DNA from: an uncultured Clostridia bacterium
GTDB taxonomy: Bacteria; Bacillota; Clostridia; RGIG6154
Reading direction: 5' to 3'
DNA: 8,240 nucleotides
NCBI GenBank assembly: GCA_934457515.1
Contig: CAKSHV010000052.1
Coordinates: 1 to 8,240 of the forward strand
Part shown: one piece after another, positions 1-7,125 of the stretch
How positions within the stretch are numbered: position 1 is the first letter of the stretch
Layout of the letters: every line of letters starts with the position of its first letter
Made by a program: the position numbers and the translations under genes
The notes under the pieces: generated by a model
Seen by the model: the letters and a program-made list of their open reading frames with translations, nothing else
Database searches by the model: none
Told to the model about the DNA's origin: nothing

Positions 1-1417
1 GTTTAAGCGACTCCACATCAAACGCGCACGACGCGTTCTGTACCCTGTCGGTTGTCATGGCATATAGTTTCAGCTCGCTGTAATGGGTTGTCGCCGCAAT
101 TTTCGCTCCACGCAGCCGAACATGCTCTAAGATAGACATGGCAAGCGCCGCACCCTCGGTCGGATCGGTTCCGGCACACAGCTCATCAAACAGCACCAGC
201 GTGCCGTTTCCGCTCTCCAGCACGATTTTAATAATGTTTGTCATGTGCGAGGAAAAGGTACTTAAGCTTTGTTCTATGCTCTGTTCATCACCGATATCCG
301 CAAAAATCTCATCAAAAAACGAAATTTCCGCGCCGTCGGCCGCGGGCACATGCAGTCCCGCCTGCGCCATAAGGCACAAAAGCCCGATTGTTTTTAACGT
401 AACCGTTTTGCCGCCCGTGTTCGGACCGGTGATGACAAGCGCGTCAAATTCATCACCCAAATGCACGTCAATCGGAACAACCTTGTCCTTTGCAAGCAGC
501 GGATGCCGCGCCTTTTTCAGCTGAATTATGCCCCTATCGTTAAGCCGCGGCATCACGCCGAAATACGAAATGGAGAACTTGCCTTTTGCAAATGCAAAAT
601 CCAGTTTTTTAAGCGCCCCGATATTGACCAAAATGTCCTCTCCGTTATCCGCAACGGTTTGAGACAGCATCTGCAAAATCCGCTCAATTTCGTATTTTTC
701 CTTGGTTTCTTCCTGCTTTAAGCGGTTGTTTGCCTCCACCACAGCCATCGGCTCGATAAAAAGGGTCGCGCCCGTTGATGAAGTGTCATGCACAAGTCCC
801 GGGACGTTTGCCTTATACTCCGCCTTAACCGGCACAACATATCTGCCGCCGCGCGTGGTAATTAAGCTTTCCTGCAAATATTTCGAGTAGCTGCCCGAGC
901 TGATTAACCCGCTTAAAGTATCGCGGATTTTAGAATTTAGCCCGCGCATGGTGCGGCGAATGGACAGCAAATCCGCCGATGCTGCGTCTGCCATTTCATC
1001 CTCGCTCACGATAGCCGTTTCGATTTCTCTCTGCAAATCATCGTATAAAAAAATTTCGGAAACATAGCCGTTTAATTTTGGGAACTCCTCCATACCCTCG
1101 CCGTATGTATGATAGGCCTTTCCCGCACTAAGCAGCCGCGCAATATCCAAAAGCTCCGCCATGGACAAAACGCCGCCGTTCATGGCGCGCTTAATGCTCT
1201 GCTCCTGGTTTTTAACGGGGCAGGACGGCGGAGACGCCAATTTTAATAAACATTTTGCCGCCTCGTCCGTTTCACAAAGCGCCTCTTTCGCCTCTGCCAA
1301 GCCCTCTTTCGGAACCAGATTTTGGATTTCTTCGCGTACGCTTTCGCAGGTCGCGCAGCTTGAGAGCATGTGTAAAACCTTGTCAAATTCCAGTGTTTTT
1401 AACCCTTTTTTATTCAT
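1..1417 (-). CDS. mutS2: Endonuclease/ATPase MutS2, partial (3' end beyond window)
   Basis: Translating the minus strand from the ATG at 1417 gives 472 open codons that continue past the left edge. The protein begins MNKKGLKTLEFDKVL, as MutS2 proteins do. The N-terminal core/lever region comes first. The ABC-type ATPase follows with Walker A GPNTGGKT at residues 331-338 and Walker B LVLFDEL with D411/E412, then LCAGTDPTEGAALA. The last visible residues, AFDVESLK, match the stretch just after the ATPase core. Full-length members are about 780-790 residues, so the rest of the ATPase domain, the coiled coil and the C-terminal Smr nuclease domain must lie outside the window. MutS2 lacks the MutS mismatch-recognition domain. 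In family studies it is linked to suppression of recombination and to rescue of collided ribosomes. The start overlaps the upstream small gene by 8 bases, and the ribosome binding site is weak (GGACGGAAG directly before ATG), so translational coupling is likely. Identification is firm. Confidence 0.96.
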   Translation of the reverse strand, partial: MNKKGLKTLEFDKVLHMLSSCATCESVREEIQNLVPKEGLAEAKEALCETDEAAKCLLKLASPPSCPVKNQEQSIKRAMNGGVLSMAELLDIARLLSAGKAYHTYGEGMEEFPKLNGYVSEIFLYDDLQREIETAIVSEDEMADAASADLLSIRRTMRGLNSKIRDTLSGLISSGSYSKYLQESLITTRGGRYVVPVKAEYKANVPGLVHDTSSTGATLFIEPMAVVEANNRLKQEETKEKYEIERILQMLSQTVADNGEDILVNIGALKKLDFAFAKGKFSISYFGVMPRLNDRGIIQLKKARHPLLAKDKVVPIDVHLGDEFDALVITGPNTGGKTVTLKTIGLLCLMAQAGLHVPAADGAEISFFDEIFADIGDEQSIEQSLSTFSSHMTNIIKIVLESGNGTLVLFDELCAGTDPTEGAALAMSILEHVRLRGAKIAATTHYSELKLYAMTTDRVQNASCAFDVESLK

Positions 1418-1676
1418 CTTCCGTCCACATCTTTTGCGCCAGATAATCATCACACAGACTGTACAGTGAAACAGCGGTTGCCGTCCCTTCGGCAAGCCGC
1501 TTTAAAAAACCGACCGCCTCATGTAAGTCCTTTGTGAAAAATTCCGTCTCTGCCGCAGTTAAGATACCCCTTTCCTGCTCGATTTTTACACCGTAACCGC
1601 ACTCTGTTTCGGTTACATAGTAGGAAACACTGCCGGTTTCATCGGTTTGCGCCTCGCAAACCAAGGTTGTACTCAT
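1410..1676 (-). CDS. Small DUF6514-like protein upstream of mutS2
   Basis: This is an 88-residue soluble, acidic protein starting MSTTLVCEAQ and ending YLAQKMWTEDE. It has a central YYVTETECGYGVKIEQ segment and no membrane span or signal peptide. Size, the YGVKI-type core and the Clostridia context resemble DUF6514, a small family of unknown function; this is recognition by eye and not certain. The start at 1676 is chosen because GAGGTG lies 6 bases upstream. The in-frame ATG at 1694 would sit almost at the predicted transcription start and has no binding site. The stop codon overlaps the mutS2 start by 8 bases, so the two are probably co-transcribed and translationally coupled. No function can be assigned. 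Confidence 0.8.
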   Translation of the reverse strand: MSTTLVCEAQTDETGSVSYYVTETECGYGVKIEQERGILTAAETEFFTKDLHEAVGFLKRLAEGTATAVSLYSLCDDYLAQKMWTEDE

Positions 1677-1698
1677 CCCTCTCACCTCTTGCATAATT

Positions 1699-1728
1699 GT
1701 TATACAAAAAATGGCCTGTCCGGTTCAA
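1699..1728 (-). promoter_or_regulatory. Probable sigma-A promoter for the small gene and mutS2
   Basis: On the minus strand, TTGAAC (1728-1723) and TATAAC (1704-1699) are separated by 18 bases. The predicted start, near 1692, lies just upstream of the GAGGTG ribosome binding site of the gene at 1676. Both hexamers are one or two bases from consensus. The assignment is by pattern only. Confidence 0.5.
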
Positions 1729-1772
1729 GCACACCTATTCTTTAAATTCCGCCGTATTTCCGCGTTTTGAAT

Positions 1773-2582
1773 CTATTTTATGTGTTTTTCTCTTGTTTTC
1801 ACCGTTTTTCGTAAATAGTCAACCGAGGCGCTTAAATCCGCCTCCGAGCCGACCGCATTGTTATACACTTCTATAATCAAATCCCCCGCATATCCCAAAT
1901 CGCAAAATGCTTGTAAAACAGCGCAAAAATCCACATTTCCGCATCCGGGAAGTAAACAATCGGATGTTAAATCCGCGTCGCTTACATGCACATTAACCAG
2001 TCGGTCGGAAAAAATTTTTGCATATTCAAGGAAGTTGAAGTTTGCACGCCGCGCCTGCTTTAAATCCAGCGTAAACCCTAAGTTTTCCGAACGGCTGTAC
2101 TGTCTGCAATCCGCTATAAACTGCGGATTTTTCGTTGTGCACCAGCACACATTCTCTAAGGCAAGTATAAGCCCCTTTTCCCCTGCCAAATCGGCAAGAT
2201 TGTCCAATTTTTCAGCAAAATTGCGCATGTCAAAATTTTCATTTAAAAGCTCTGCGCGTGCGCCATGAAAAGTGTGGTATTTTGCCCCTAAAATTTCGGC
2301 GGCGCGAATCACTTTTTTATACACGCAAAGTGCGTCATCTGCCCGCCTTTTGTATTCCGAAAACAAAAACGGTTCGTGCATGGCAACAAAACTGTGCACT
2401 GAAACGGTGCGGGCCCCCGCCCCGTCCATTTTTTCGCGCAGCCTTTTGCAGTAGTCTTCATCATACTCCGAAAATGAATTCAAAAACACCTCCGCGCACG
2501 TAACGCCGATTCTGCCGAGCTTTTCAGGGATGCACTCGGTCGCCTCGGGATAAAAGCACGCGGTGGACACTCCGATTTCCAT
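1773..2582 (-). CDS. Sugar phosphate isomerase/epimerase, xylose-isomerase-like TIM barrel
   Basis: This 269-residue cytoplasmic protein belongs to the AP-endonuclease-2/xylose-isomerase-like TIM-barrel superfamily. Barrel strand motifs appear in order: MEIGVSTACF (1-10), TVSVHSF (59-65), KYHTFHGAR (101-109), LILALENV (138-145), LGFTLDLKQA (168-177), LVNVHVSDAD (195-204) and LIIEVYN (235-241). The expected metal ligands are E143, D173, H199 and E238. The family holds isomerases, epimerases and nucleases, and the substrate cannot be read from sequence; length and motifs favour a sugar epimerase/isomerase over endonuclease IV. The start at 2582 is preferred because AAAGGAAG sits 7 bases upstream. 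The in-frame ATG at 2627 has no binding site and would add 15 residues before the first barrel strand. It is read away from the microcompartment genes, so a link to them is unproven. No convincing terminator is seen after the stop. Confidence 0.88.
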   Translation of the reverse strand: MEIGVSTACFYPEATECIPEKLGRIGVTCAEVFLNSFSEYDEDYCKRLREKMDGAGARTVSVHSFVAMHEPFLFSEYKRRADDALCVYKKVIRAAEILGAKYHTFHGARAELLNENFDMRNFAEKLDNLADLAGEKGLILALENVCWCTTKNPQFIADCRQYSRSENLGFTLDLKQARRANFNFLEYAKIFSDRLVNVHVSDADLTSDCLLPGCGNVDFCAVLQAFCDLGYAGDLIIEVYNNAVGSEADLSASVDYLRKTVKTREKHIK

Positions 2583-2605
2583 AAACCAACTTCCTTTGTC
2601 AAAAA

Positions 2606-2634
2606 TTGTGGGTTGCTGTCGTTTCACATATATG
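2606..2634 (+). promoter_or_regulatory. Weak candidate promoter for the small membrane protein gene
   Basis: TTGTGG (2606-2611) and TATATG (2629-2634) are separated by 17 bases, with a predicted start near 2641 and the gene start at 2675. Each hexamer matches only part of the consensus. The -10 lies inside the perfect 10-bp palindrome ACATATATGT (2626-2635). This is the best candidate in the 92-base divergent gap. No good promoter was found for the leftward gene. Confidence 0.3.
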
Positions 2635-2674
2635 TTACCATAAAATCAAGAAAAAATAAAGGGGGAATTTTTGC

Positions 2675-2911
2675 ATGAAACAAATTTTTTCATATTTGGA
2701 CGAAATGGCTCGTTTTCCGAAAATTTGCATGAAAAGTGCCGCATACCTTTGCTTTTTCATGCTGTTCGGCTTGATTTATCTTAAATTCACCGCCGTACAA
2801 AACGCTTCTTTTATATATACCGCCCGCTACGCCGTTCGCGTCTGCGCCGCCGTTTTTGCCGAAACCACCGTATTTTCGGTGATCGTTAACCGCGACATTC
2901 AAAATAAATAG
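2675..2911 (+). CDS. Small hypothetical protein with two membrane segments
   Basis: This 78-residue protein has an amphipathic or soluble N-terminus (MKQIFSYLDEMARFPK). Two hydrophobic stretches follow, at about residues 22-38 (AAYLCFFMLFGLIYLKF) and 52-71 (YAVRVCAAVFAETTVFSVIV), with a short polar tail ending NRDIQNK. A strong GGGGG-type ribosome binding site lies 9 bases before the ATG, and a rho-independent terminator starts 6 bases after the stop. The gene is therefore a self-contained unit, which supports it being real despite its size. It is probably a small inner-membrane protein. The family is not recognised and no function is proposed. It is divergent from the isomerase gene and separated from the microcompartment operon by the terminator. 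Confidence 0.68.
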   Translation: MKQIFSYLDEMARFPKICMKSAAYLCFFMLFGLIYLKFTAVQNASFIYTARYAVRVCAAVFAETTVFSVIVNRDIQNK

Positions 2912-2917
2912 TTTTTA

Positions 2918-2956
2918 GGGCGGTTTTGCACAAAACCGTCTCTTTTATTTGTTTTT
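2918..2956 (+). terminator. Rho-independent terminator
   Basis: A stem of nine pairs (GGCGGTTTT at 2919-2927 with AAAACCGTC at 2932-2940, one G-T pair) closes a GCAC loop. It is followed by a T-rich tract (TCTTTTATTTGTTTTT). It ends the small membrane protein transcript and separates it from the promoter at 2989. Confidence 0.85.
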
Positions 2957-2988
2957 CTGTGTTTTGTTTGTTTTTTTCTTCGAAACTA

Positions 2989-3017
2989 TTGACTTTTTAT
3001 TGTTTTTGTTGTAAAAT
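2989..3017 (+). promoter_or_regulatory. Sigma-A promoter of the HAD-dehydratase-activase-shell operon
   Basis: TTGACT (2989-2994) and TAAAAT (3012-3017) are separated by exactly 17 bases, each one base from consensus. The predicted start near 3024 gives a 5' leader of about 35 bases to the ATG at 3059. A long T-rich stretch lies upstream. The hexamers sit in the 11-base context AAACTATTGAC that is repeated exactly at the promoter near 7958. No internal terminator is visible until after the gene ending at 7922, so this promoter can serve five genes. Confidence 0.85.
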
Positions 3018-3058
3018 GGTACGTGAATAAAAAGAAAGACAGAAACGGAGGAAAAACC

Positions 3059-3778
3059 ATGCGCAAACTGCTTGTCAGTGATTTGGACGGGACGATTTTG
3101 CCTCGCACAGCGCATGAAATCCCGACTGCCGTGCAAAACGCCATTGAAAAGTGCGTTCAAAACGGCGCGGATTTTTGCGTTTGCTCCGGCAGAAGTTATG
3201 CGGATTTAAAGCATTTTTTCCGTCATTTTTCCGTTCCTGTTTACTATATCGGCTGCGACGGTGCACTTTTGGTTTATAATAATACCGTTTTGTATTCCAG
3301 GCCTATCAAGTCGCCGCTCCCGCCGCACTTAAGCAATCAAAATCTTCTTGCCTACTCCGACTATTTGGTGTATGCGGCAGATAAAAACATTCCGTTCTAC
3401 CGCGCGGCAATGAAGAATCACAACGGGCACGTTCTGCCCCTTTCGGATAAAAAAGATAACCCGATATATAAACTTGCGCTTTTAAATGCACCCCTGCACG
3501 CTTGCCCTCATCTTTCGGAAGTCTGCCGCAAAAACGGCTGGCAGGAATTTGTGGAAAACGGCGTAAGTAAAGGAAATACCGTTAAAAAACTGCAGGAAAT
3601 TCTGCATTATACAGCAAACGAAACCATTGTGTTCGGCGATGGAGAAAACGACATATCTATGGCACAGTGCGGGAAAAGTTATGTCATCGGCAGCGGATTT
3701 TTCGGCTGTGAAAAGCACTTTTCAAACCGCGCGCCGACCTTTTTGTCCGCACTCGCGCAAAGCACCGAACTGAAATAA
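3059..3778 (+). CDS. HAD-superfamily phosphatase, Cof type (subfamily IIB)
   Basis: This 239-residue cytoplasmic phosphatase carries all four HAD motifs. They are DLDGT with nucleophile D8 and acid/base D10, S43 in CSGRS, K171 in VSKGNTV, and GDGEND at 193-198 for magnesium. The cap domain between motifs II and III is of the C2B kind and rather short; Cof proteins are usually nearer 260-270 residues. Family members remove phosphate from sugar phosphates or nucleotides, and the substrate is not readable here. The start at 3059 is chosen because GGAGG lies 7 bases upstream. The in-frame ATG at 3023 would coincide with the predicted transcription start. The gene is first in the operon, and only 17 bases with an AAGGAGG site separate it from the dehydratase. 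This suggests a role with phosphorylated sugars of the same pathway, or simply chance linkage. Confidence 0.9.
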   Translation: MRKLLVSDLDGTILPRTAHEIPTAVQNAIEKCVQNGADFCVCSGRSYADLKHFFRHFSVPVYYIGCDGALLVYNNTVLYSRPIKSPLPPHLSNQNLLAYSDYLVYAADKNIPFYRAAMKNHNGHVLPLSDKKDNPIYKLALLNAPLHACPHLSEVCRKNGWQEFVENGVSKGNTVKKLQEILHYTANETIVFGDGENDISMAQCGKSYVIGSGFFGCEKHFSNRAPTFLSALAQSTELK

Positions 3779-3795
3779 ATGAAGGAGGATACACC

Positions 3796-6312
3796 ATGCA
3801 AACCGCGCATTTCAGGGAAATTGAAAAAACACCGCGCATAACAAAGCTGATTTCGGATTTATATAAGGAAATGCCCGAAATCGAGGCGGACCGTGCCGTG
3901 CTTTTAACCGAAAGCTATAAGCAAACCGAAAAAGAACATATTTATCTGCGCCGCGCAAAAGCGTTTGCGCACATCTTGGATAATATTCCGATTACCATCC
4001 GCCCCGGCGAACTGGTGGTGGGCAGCGCAACCAAAAAACCCCGCGGCTGTCAGGTGTTCCCCGAATTTTCCTATGAATGGTTAGAGGCGGAGTTTGACAC
4101 CATTTCGACCAGAAAAGCAGACCCGTTTTACATATCCGAAGAAACAAAAGCGGCACTAAATACCGTGTACCCCTATTGGAAAGGCAAAACAACAAGCGAG
4201 CTTGCGGAATCGCTGATGGCGCCCGAGGCGCGCGCGGGCATTGCACACAATCTGTTCACGCCCGGCAACTATTTTTATAACGGAATCGGGCACGTTACGG
4301 TCGATTACGGCAAAGTTTTAAAAATCGGCTACAAGGGCATTTTGGAAGAGGCGAAAGAAGCCCTTCAAAAATGCGATATAAGCGACCCCGACTATGCCTC
4401 CCGCACAGCATTTCTGCACAGCGTAATCATAAGCTGCGAGGCGGTTATCCGCTATGCAAACCGCTATGCAGTCCTTGCACTTGATATGGCAAAAAGCGAA
4501 ATGGACGAGACCCGCAAGGCAGAGCTTTTAAAAATTGCAGAGAACTGCGCGCATGTTCCCGAAAACGGCGCAAGCACATTTTACGAGGCTTGCCAGTCGT
4601 TTTGGTTTATTCAAATGCTGCTGCAAACCGAATCGTCCGGCCATTCCATTTCTCCCGGACGGTTTGACCAATACATGTACCCCTATTTTAAAAAAGACAA
4701 CGAAAACGGCACGCTTACATATGAATTTGCCCAGGAACTAATCGATTGCATCTGGGTGAAATTAAACGACTTAAACAAAGCGCGCGACGCGGCGTCCTCC
4801 GAGGGTTTTGCGGGCTACAGCCTGTTTCAGAACTTAATTGCGGGCGGTCAAACGCCGGACGGCAGAGACGCCACAAACGATTTATCCTACATGACCATTC
4901 AGGCAACCATGCACGTTTTGCTGCCGCAGCCATCTTTTTCGGTTCGCGTGTGGAACAAAACACCCCACGAATTTATGTGCAAAGCGGCAGAGCTTACCCG
5001 CACGGGCGTGGGACTGCCTGCCTATTATAATGATGAAGTCATTATTCCGGCCCTATTAAACCGCGGTCTTACCATGGAAGACGCGCGCGACTACTGCATT
5101 ATCGGCTGCGTCGAACCCCAGCGCTGGGGCAAAACGGACGGCTGGCACGACGCGGCATTTTTCAACATGTGCCGCATTATGGAGCTTACATTCTCGGACG
5201 GCATGGACAAAGGCGAACAAGTCGGCACCAAGGCGGGTGACATTACGAAAATGACCTCGTTTGACGAGGTGTTTGCCGCATACCAAAAACAGATGAACTA
5301 CTGCATAAAACTGCTTGTAAACGCGATAAACGCGATTGACGCGGCTCATGCCGCGCGCTGTCCGCTCCCTTATCTTTCGTGCATGGTAGAGGATTGCATA
5401 GGGCGCGGAAAATCCATGCAGGAGGGCGGTGCGGTTTATAATTTCACCGGTCCGCAGGGATTCGGCATCGCCAACATGGCAGACGGTATGTATGCCATCA
5501 AAAAGCTGGTTTTTGAAGACAAAACCGCAACACTTGCCGAATTTAAAGAGGCAATGACCAACAATTTCGGAGAAGGCATTTCAAAAGAAAACGCAGAAGA
5601 AATCACAACACAAATTGTAAAAGCGCTGATGAAAAACGGCAAAACCGTGTCCGAGGCGCAGATCGCAGACATTTATAAAAACGTAACAAGCGCTGCGGAA
5701 AACACCGCATATCATGCGCTGAAAGAAAAGATTGACGCACTTGACAAATTCGGAAACGACATAGACGAAGTTGACGCGCTGGCACGCAAGGTTGCCTACA
5801 CCTACACCCGCCCGCTCGAAACCTTTAAAAATCCGCGCGGCGGACAGTTCCAGGCAGGTCTATACCCCGTTTCCGCAAACGTGCCGCTTGGCGCACAAAC
5901 CGGAGCAACACCGGACGGCAGATTGGCATTCACCCCCGTGGCGGACGGCGTTTCGCCCTGTGCGGGCAGAGATGTGCACGGACCGACGGCTTCGGCGAAC
6001 TCGGTTGCAAAGCTTGACCACGGCATTGCCTCGAACGGCACGCTGTTTAACATGAAATTCCACCCCTCTGCTTTAAAAGGACAAAAAGGCATTGAAAACT
6101 TTGTGTCTTTAATCCGCGGCTATTTCGACCAAAAGGGCAGCCACATGCAGTTTAACGTGGTCAGCCGCGAAACCCTGCGCGACGCGCAAAAGCACCCCGA
6201 AAACTATAAAAGTCTCGTGGTGCGTGTTGCAGGCTACAGCGCCCTTTTCACCACCCTTTCCCGCTCGCTGCAGGACGATATTATAAACCGCACCGAGCAA
6301 GCCGGGTTTTAA
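3796..6312 (+). CDS. Glycyl radical diol dehydratase (B12-independent 1,2-propanediol/glycerol dehydratase)
   Basis: This 838-residue protein resembles Clostridium butyricum glycerol dehydratase DhaB1 along its length. The thiyl-radical cysteine is C438 in IIGCVEPQ, with E440 two residues on. The glycyl radical residue is G813 in VRVAGYSALF. By recalled alignment to DhaB1, H166, H283, S284, E440 and D452 match its substrate-site residues (H164, H281, S282, E435, D447), and Y690 matches Y640. Such enzymes remove water from vicinal diols to give aldehydes. The adjacent microcompartment genes and the aldolase favour 1,2-propanediol to propionaldehyde over glycerol. Two differences from DhaB1 stand out. 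F344 replaces its Y339, and about 45-50 extra residues lie within 591-650. The N- and C-termini are flush with DhaB1, so there is no terminal targeting extension. The enzyme is oxygen-sensitive and needs the activase encoded 21 bases downstream. AAGGAGG lies 7 bases before the ATG. Family assignment is firm; exact substrate is inferred. Confidence 0.95.
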   Translation: MQTAHFREIEKTPRITKLISDLYKEMPEIEADRAVLLTESYKQTEKEHIYLRRAKAFAHILDNIPITIRPGELVVGSATKKPRGCQVFPEFSYEWLEAEFDTISTRKADPFYISEETKAALNTVYPYWKGKTTSELAESLMAPEARAGIAHNLFTPGNYFYNGIGHVTVDYGKVLKIGYKGILEEAKEALQKCDISDPDYASRTAFLHSVIISCEAVIRYANRYAVLALDMAKSEMDETRKAELLKIAENCAHVPENGASTFYEACQSFWFIQMLLQTESSGHSISPGRFDQYMYPYFKKDNENGTLTYEFAQELIDCIWVKLNDLNKARDAASSEGFAGYSLFQNLIAGGQTPDGRDATNDLSYMTIQATMHVLLPQPSFSVRVWNKTPHEFMCKAAELTRTGVGLPAYYNDEVIIPALLNRGLTMEDARDYCIIGCVEPQRWGKTDGWHDAAFFNMCRIMELTFSDGMDKGEQVGTKAGDITKMTSFDEVFAAYQKQMNYCIKLLVNAINAIDAAHAARCPLPYLSCMVEDCIGRGKSMQEGGAVYNFTGPQGFGIANMADGMYAIKKLVFEDKTATLAEFKEAMTNNFGEGISKENAEEITTQIVKALMKNGKTVSEAQIADIYKNVTSAAENTAYHALKEKIDALDKFGNDIDEVDALARKVAYTYTRPLETFKNPRGGQFQAGLYPVSANVPLGAQTGATPDGRLAFTPVADGVSPCAGRDVHGPTASANSVAKLDHGIASNGTLFNMKFHPSALKGQKGIENFVSLIRGYFDQKGSHMQFNVVSRETLRDAQKHPENYKSLVVRVAGYSALFTTLSRSLQDDIINRTEQAGF

Positions 6313-6333
6313 ATTGAAGGAGATATTTTAAAC

Positions 6334-7122
6334 ATGGACTATCAGGCAGTTACGGGCAGAATATTTGATATTCAGCGGTTTTCCGTGCATGACGGGCCGG
6401 GCATCCGCACCATTGTCTTTTTAAAAGGCTGCGCACTGCGCTGCCGCTGGTGCTGCAATCCCGAATCGCAGAATTTTAAAATCGAAACCATGCAGACGGA
6501 TGATGGAAAAATAAAAACCGTAGGGCAGGACATTTCGGTTCGCGAAATTATGGAAACCGTGTATAAAGACATGCCGTATTACCGTCGTTCGGGCGGCGGT
6601 GTCACCTTGTCAGGCGGCGAATGTTTATTGCAGCCCGAATTTTCAGAGGCGATTTTGCGCACCTGCACCGAAAGCGGCATCAACACGGCAATCGAATCCA
6701 CTGCTTTTGCAGACTTTTCGGTCATTCAGCGCATTTTGCCGTTCCTTGATACTTATTTAATGGATATTAAACACATCAATTCCGAAAAACACAAAGCGTT
6801 TACCACCCAACCGAACGAACGGATTTTGGAAAACGCAAAGAAAATAGACGCTGCGGCACAACACTTAATCATCCGCGTGCCGATCATTCCGACCTTTAAC
6901 GCAACCAAAGAAGAAATCGGCGAAATTGCGGCATTTGTAAGCAGCTTAAAAAACACAAACGAAATGCACCTTTTGCCCTATCACAAGTTCGGTACCGACA
7001 AATACCGCTGGCTCGGACGAGTGTACACGCTCCCCGACATTGCCGCACCGACCGATGAGCAAATGCAGGAATTCAAAGCCGTTTGCGAATCACACGGCGT
7101 AAAATGCCAAATAGGAGGCTAA
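6334..7122 (+). CDS. Glycyl radical enzyme activating protein (radical SAM), short form
   Basis: This 262-residue radical-SAM protein would place the glycyl radical on the dehydratase encoded just upstream, by cleaving S-adenosylmethionine at a [4Fe-4S] cluster. The N-terminus IQRFSVHDGPGIRTIVFLKG is typical of activases. The cluster ligands are C33, C37 and C40 (CxxxCxxC). SAM-binding elements follow: SGGE (93-96), DIK (144-146), RVPIIPTFN (181-189) and LLPYHKFG (213-220). Many non-PFL activases carry an insert after the CxxxCxxC motif with two further four-cysteine clusters. Here it is absent: CNPESQNFKIETMQ leads almost directly to the next helix. The protein therefore resembles pyruvate formate-lyase activase (about 246 residues) in layout. 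An AAGGAG site lies 11 bases before the ATG, slightly long spacing. The tight position behind the dehydratase supports a dedicated pair. Confidence 0.94.
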   Translation: MDYQAVTGRIFDIQRFSVHDGPGIRTIVFLKGCALRCRWCCNPESQNFKIETMQTDDGKIKTVGQDISVREIMETVYKDMPYYRRSGGGVTLSGGECLLQPEFSEAILRTCTESGINTAIESTAFADFSVIQRILPFLDTYLMDIKHINSEKHKAFTTQPNERILENAKKIDAAAQHLIIRVPIIPTFNATKEEIGEIAAFVSSLKNTNEMHLLPYHKFGTDKYRWLGRVYTLPDIAAPTDEQMQEFKAVCESHGVKCQIGG

Positions 7123-7125
7123 AGC

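Noticed and set aside
138..1469. Plus-strand open frames opposite mutS2
   Set aside because: They are antisense to a clear mutS2 reading frame, have no family-like motifs and no ribosome binding sites.
1695..1772. Possible terminator after the isomerase gene
   Set aside because: Only imperfect short pairings such as CCGCC/CGCGG-type stretches are seen, with no stable stem followed by a T run on the minus strand.
3023..3058. Upstream ATG adding 12 residues to the HAD protein
   Set aside because: It falls at the predicted transcription start of the 2989 promoter and lacks a binding site; the ATG at 3059 has GGAGG at 7 bases and starts right before the DLDGT motif.
3992..6300. Several 60-97 codon frames on both strands within the dehydratase gene
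   Set aside because: They lie inside a gene with conserved motifs from end to end and show low-complexity, Arg/Cys/Pro-rich translations typical of shadow frames.
3796..6312. Pyruvate formate-lyase or choline TMA-lyase as the identity of the glycyl radical enzyme
   Set aside because: PFL has two adjacent active-site cysteines, while here a single GCVEP cysteine is present. The conserved GHSISP and GWHD motifs and overall match follow glycerol/propanediol dehydratase, not CutC.
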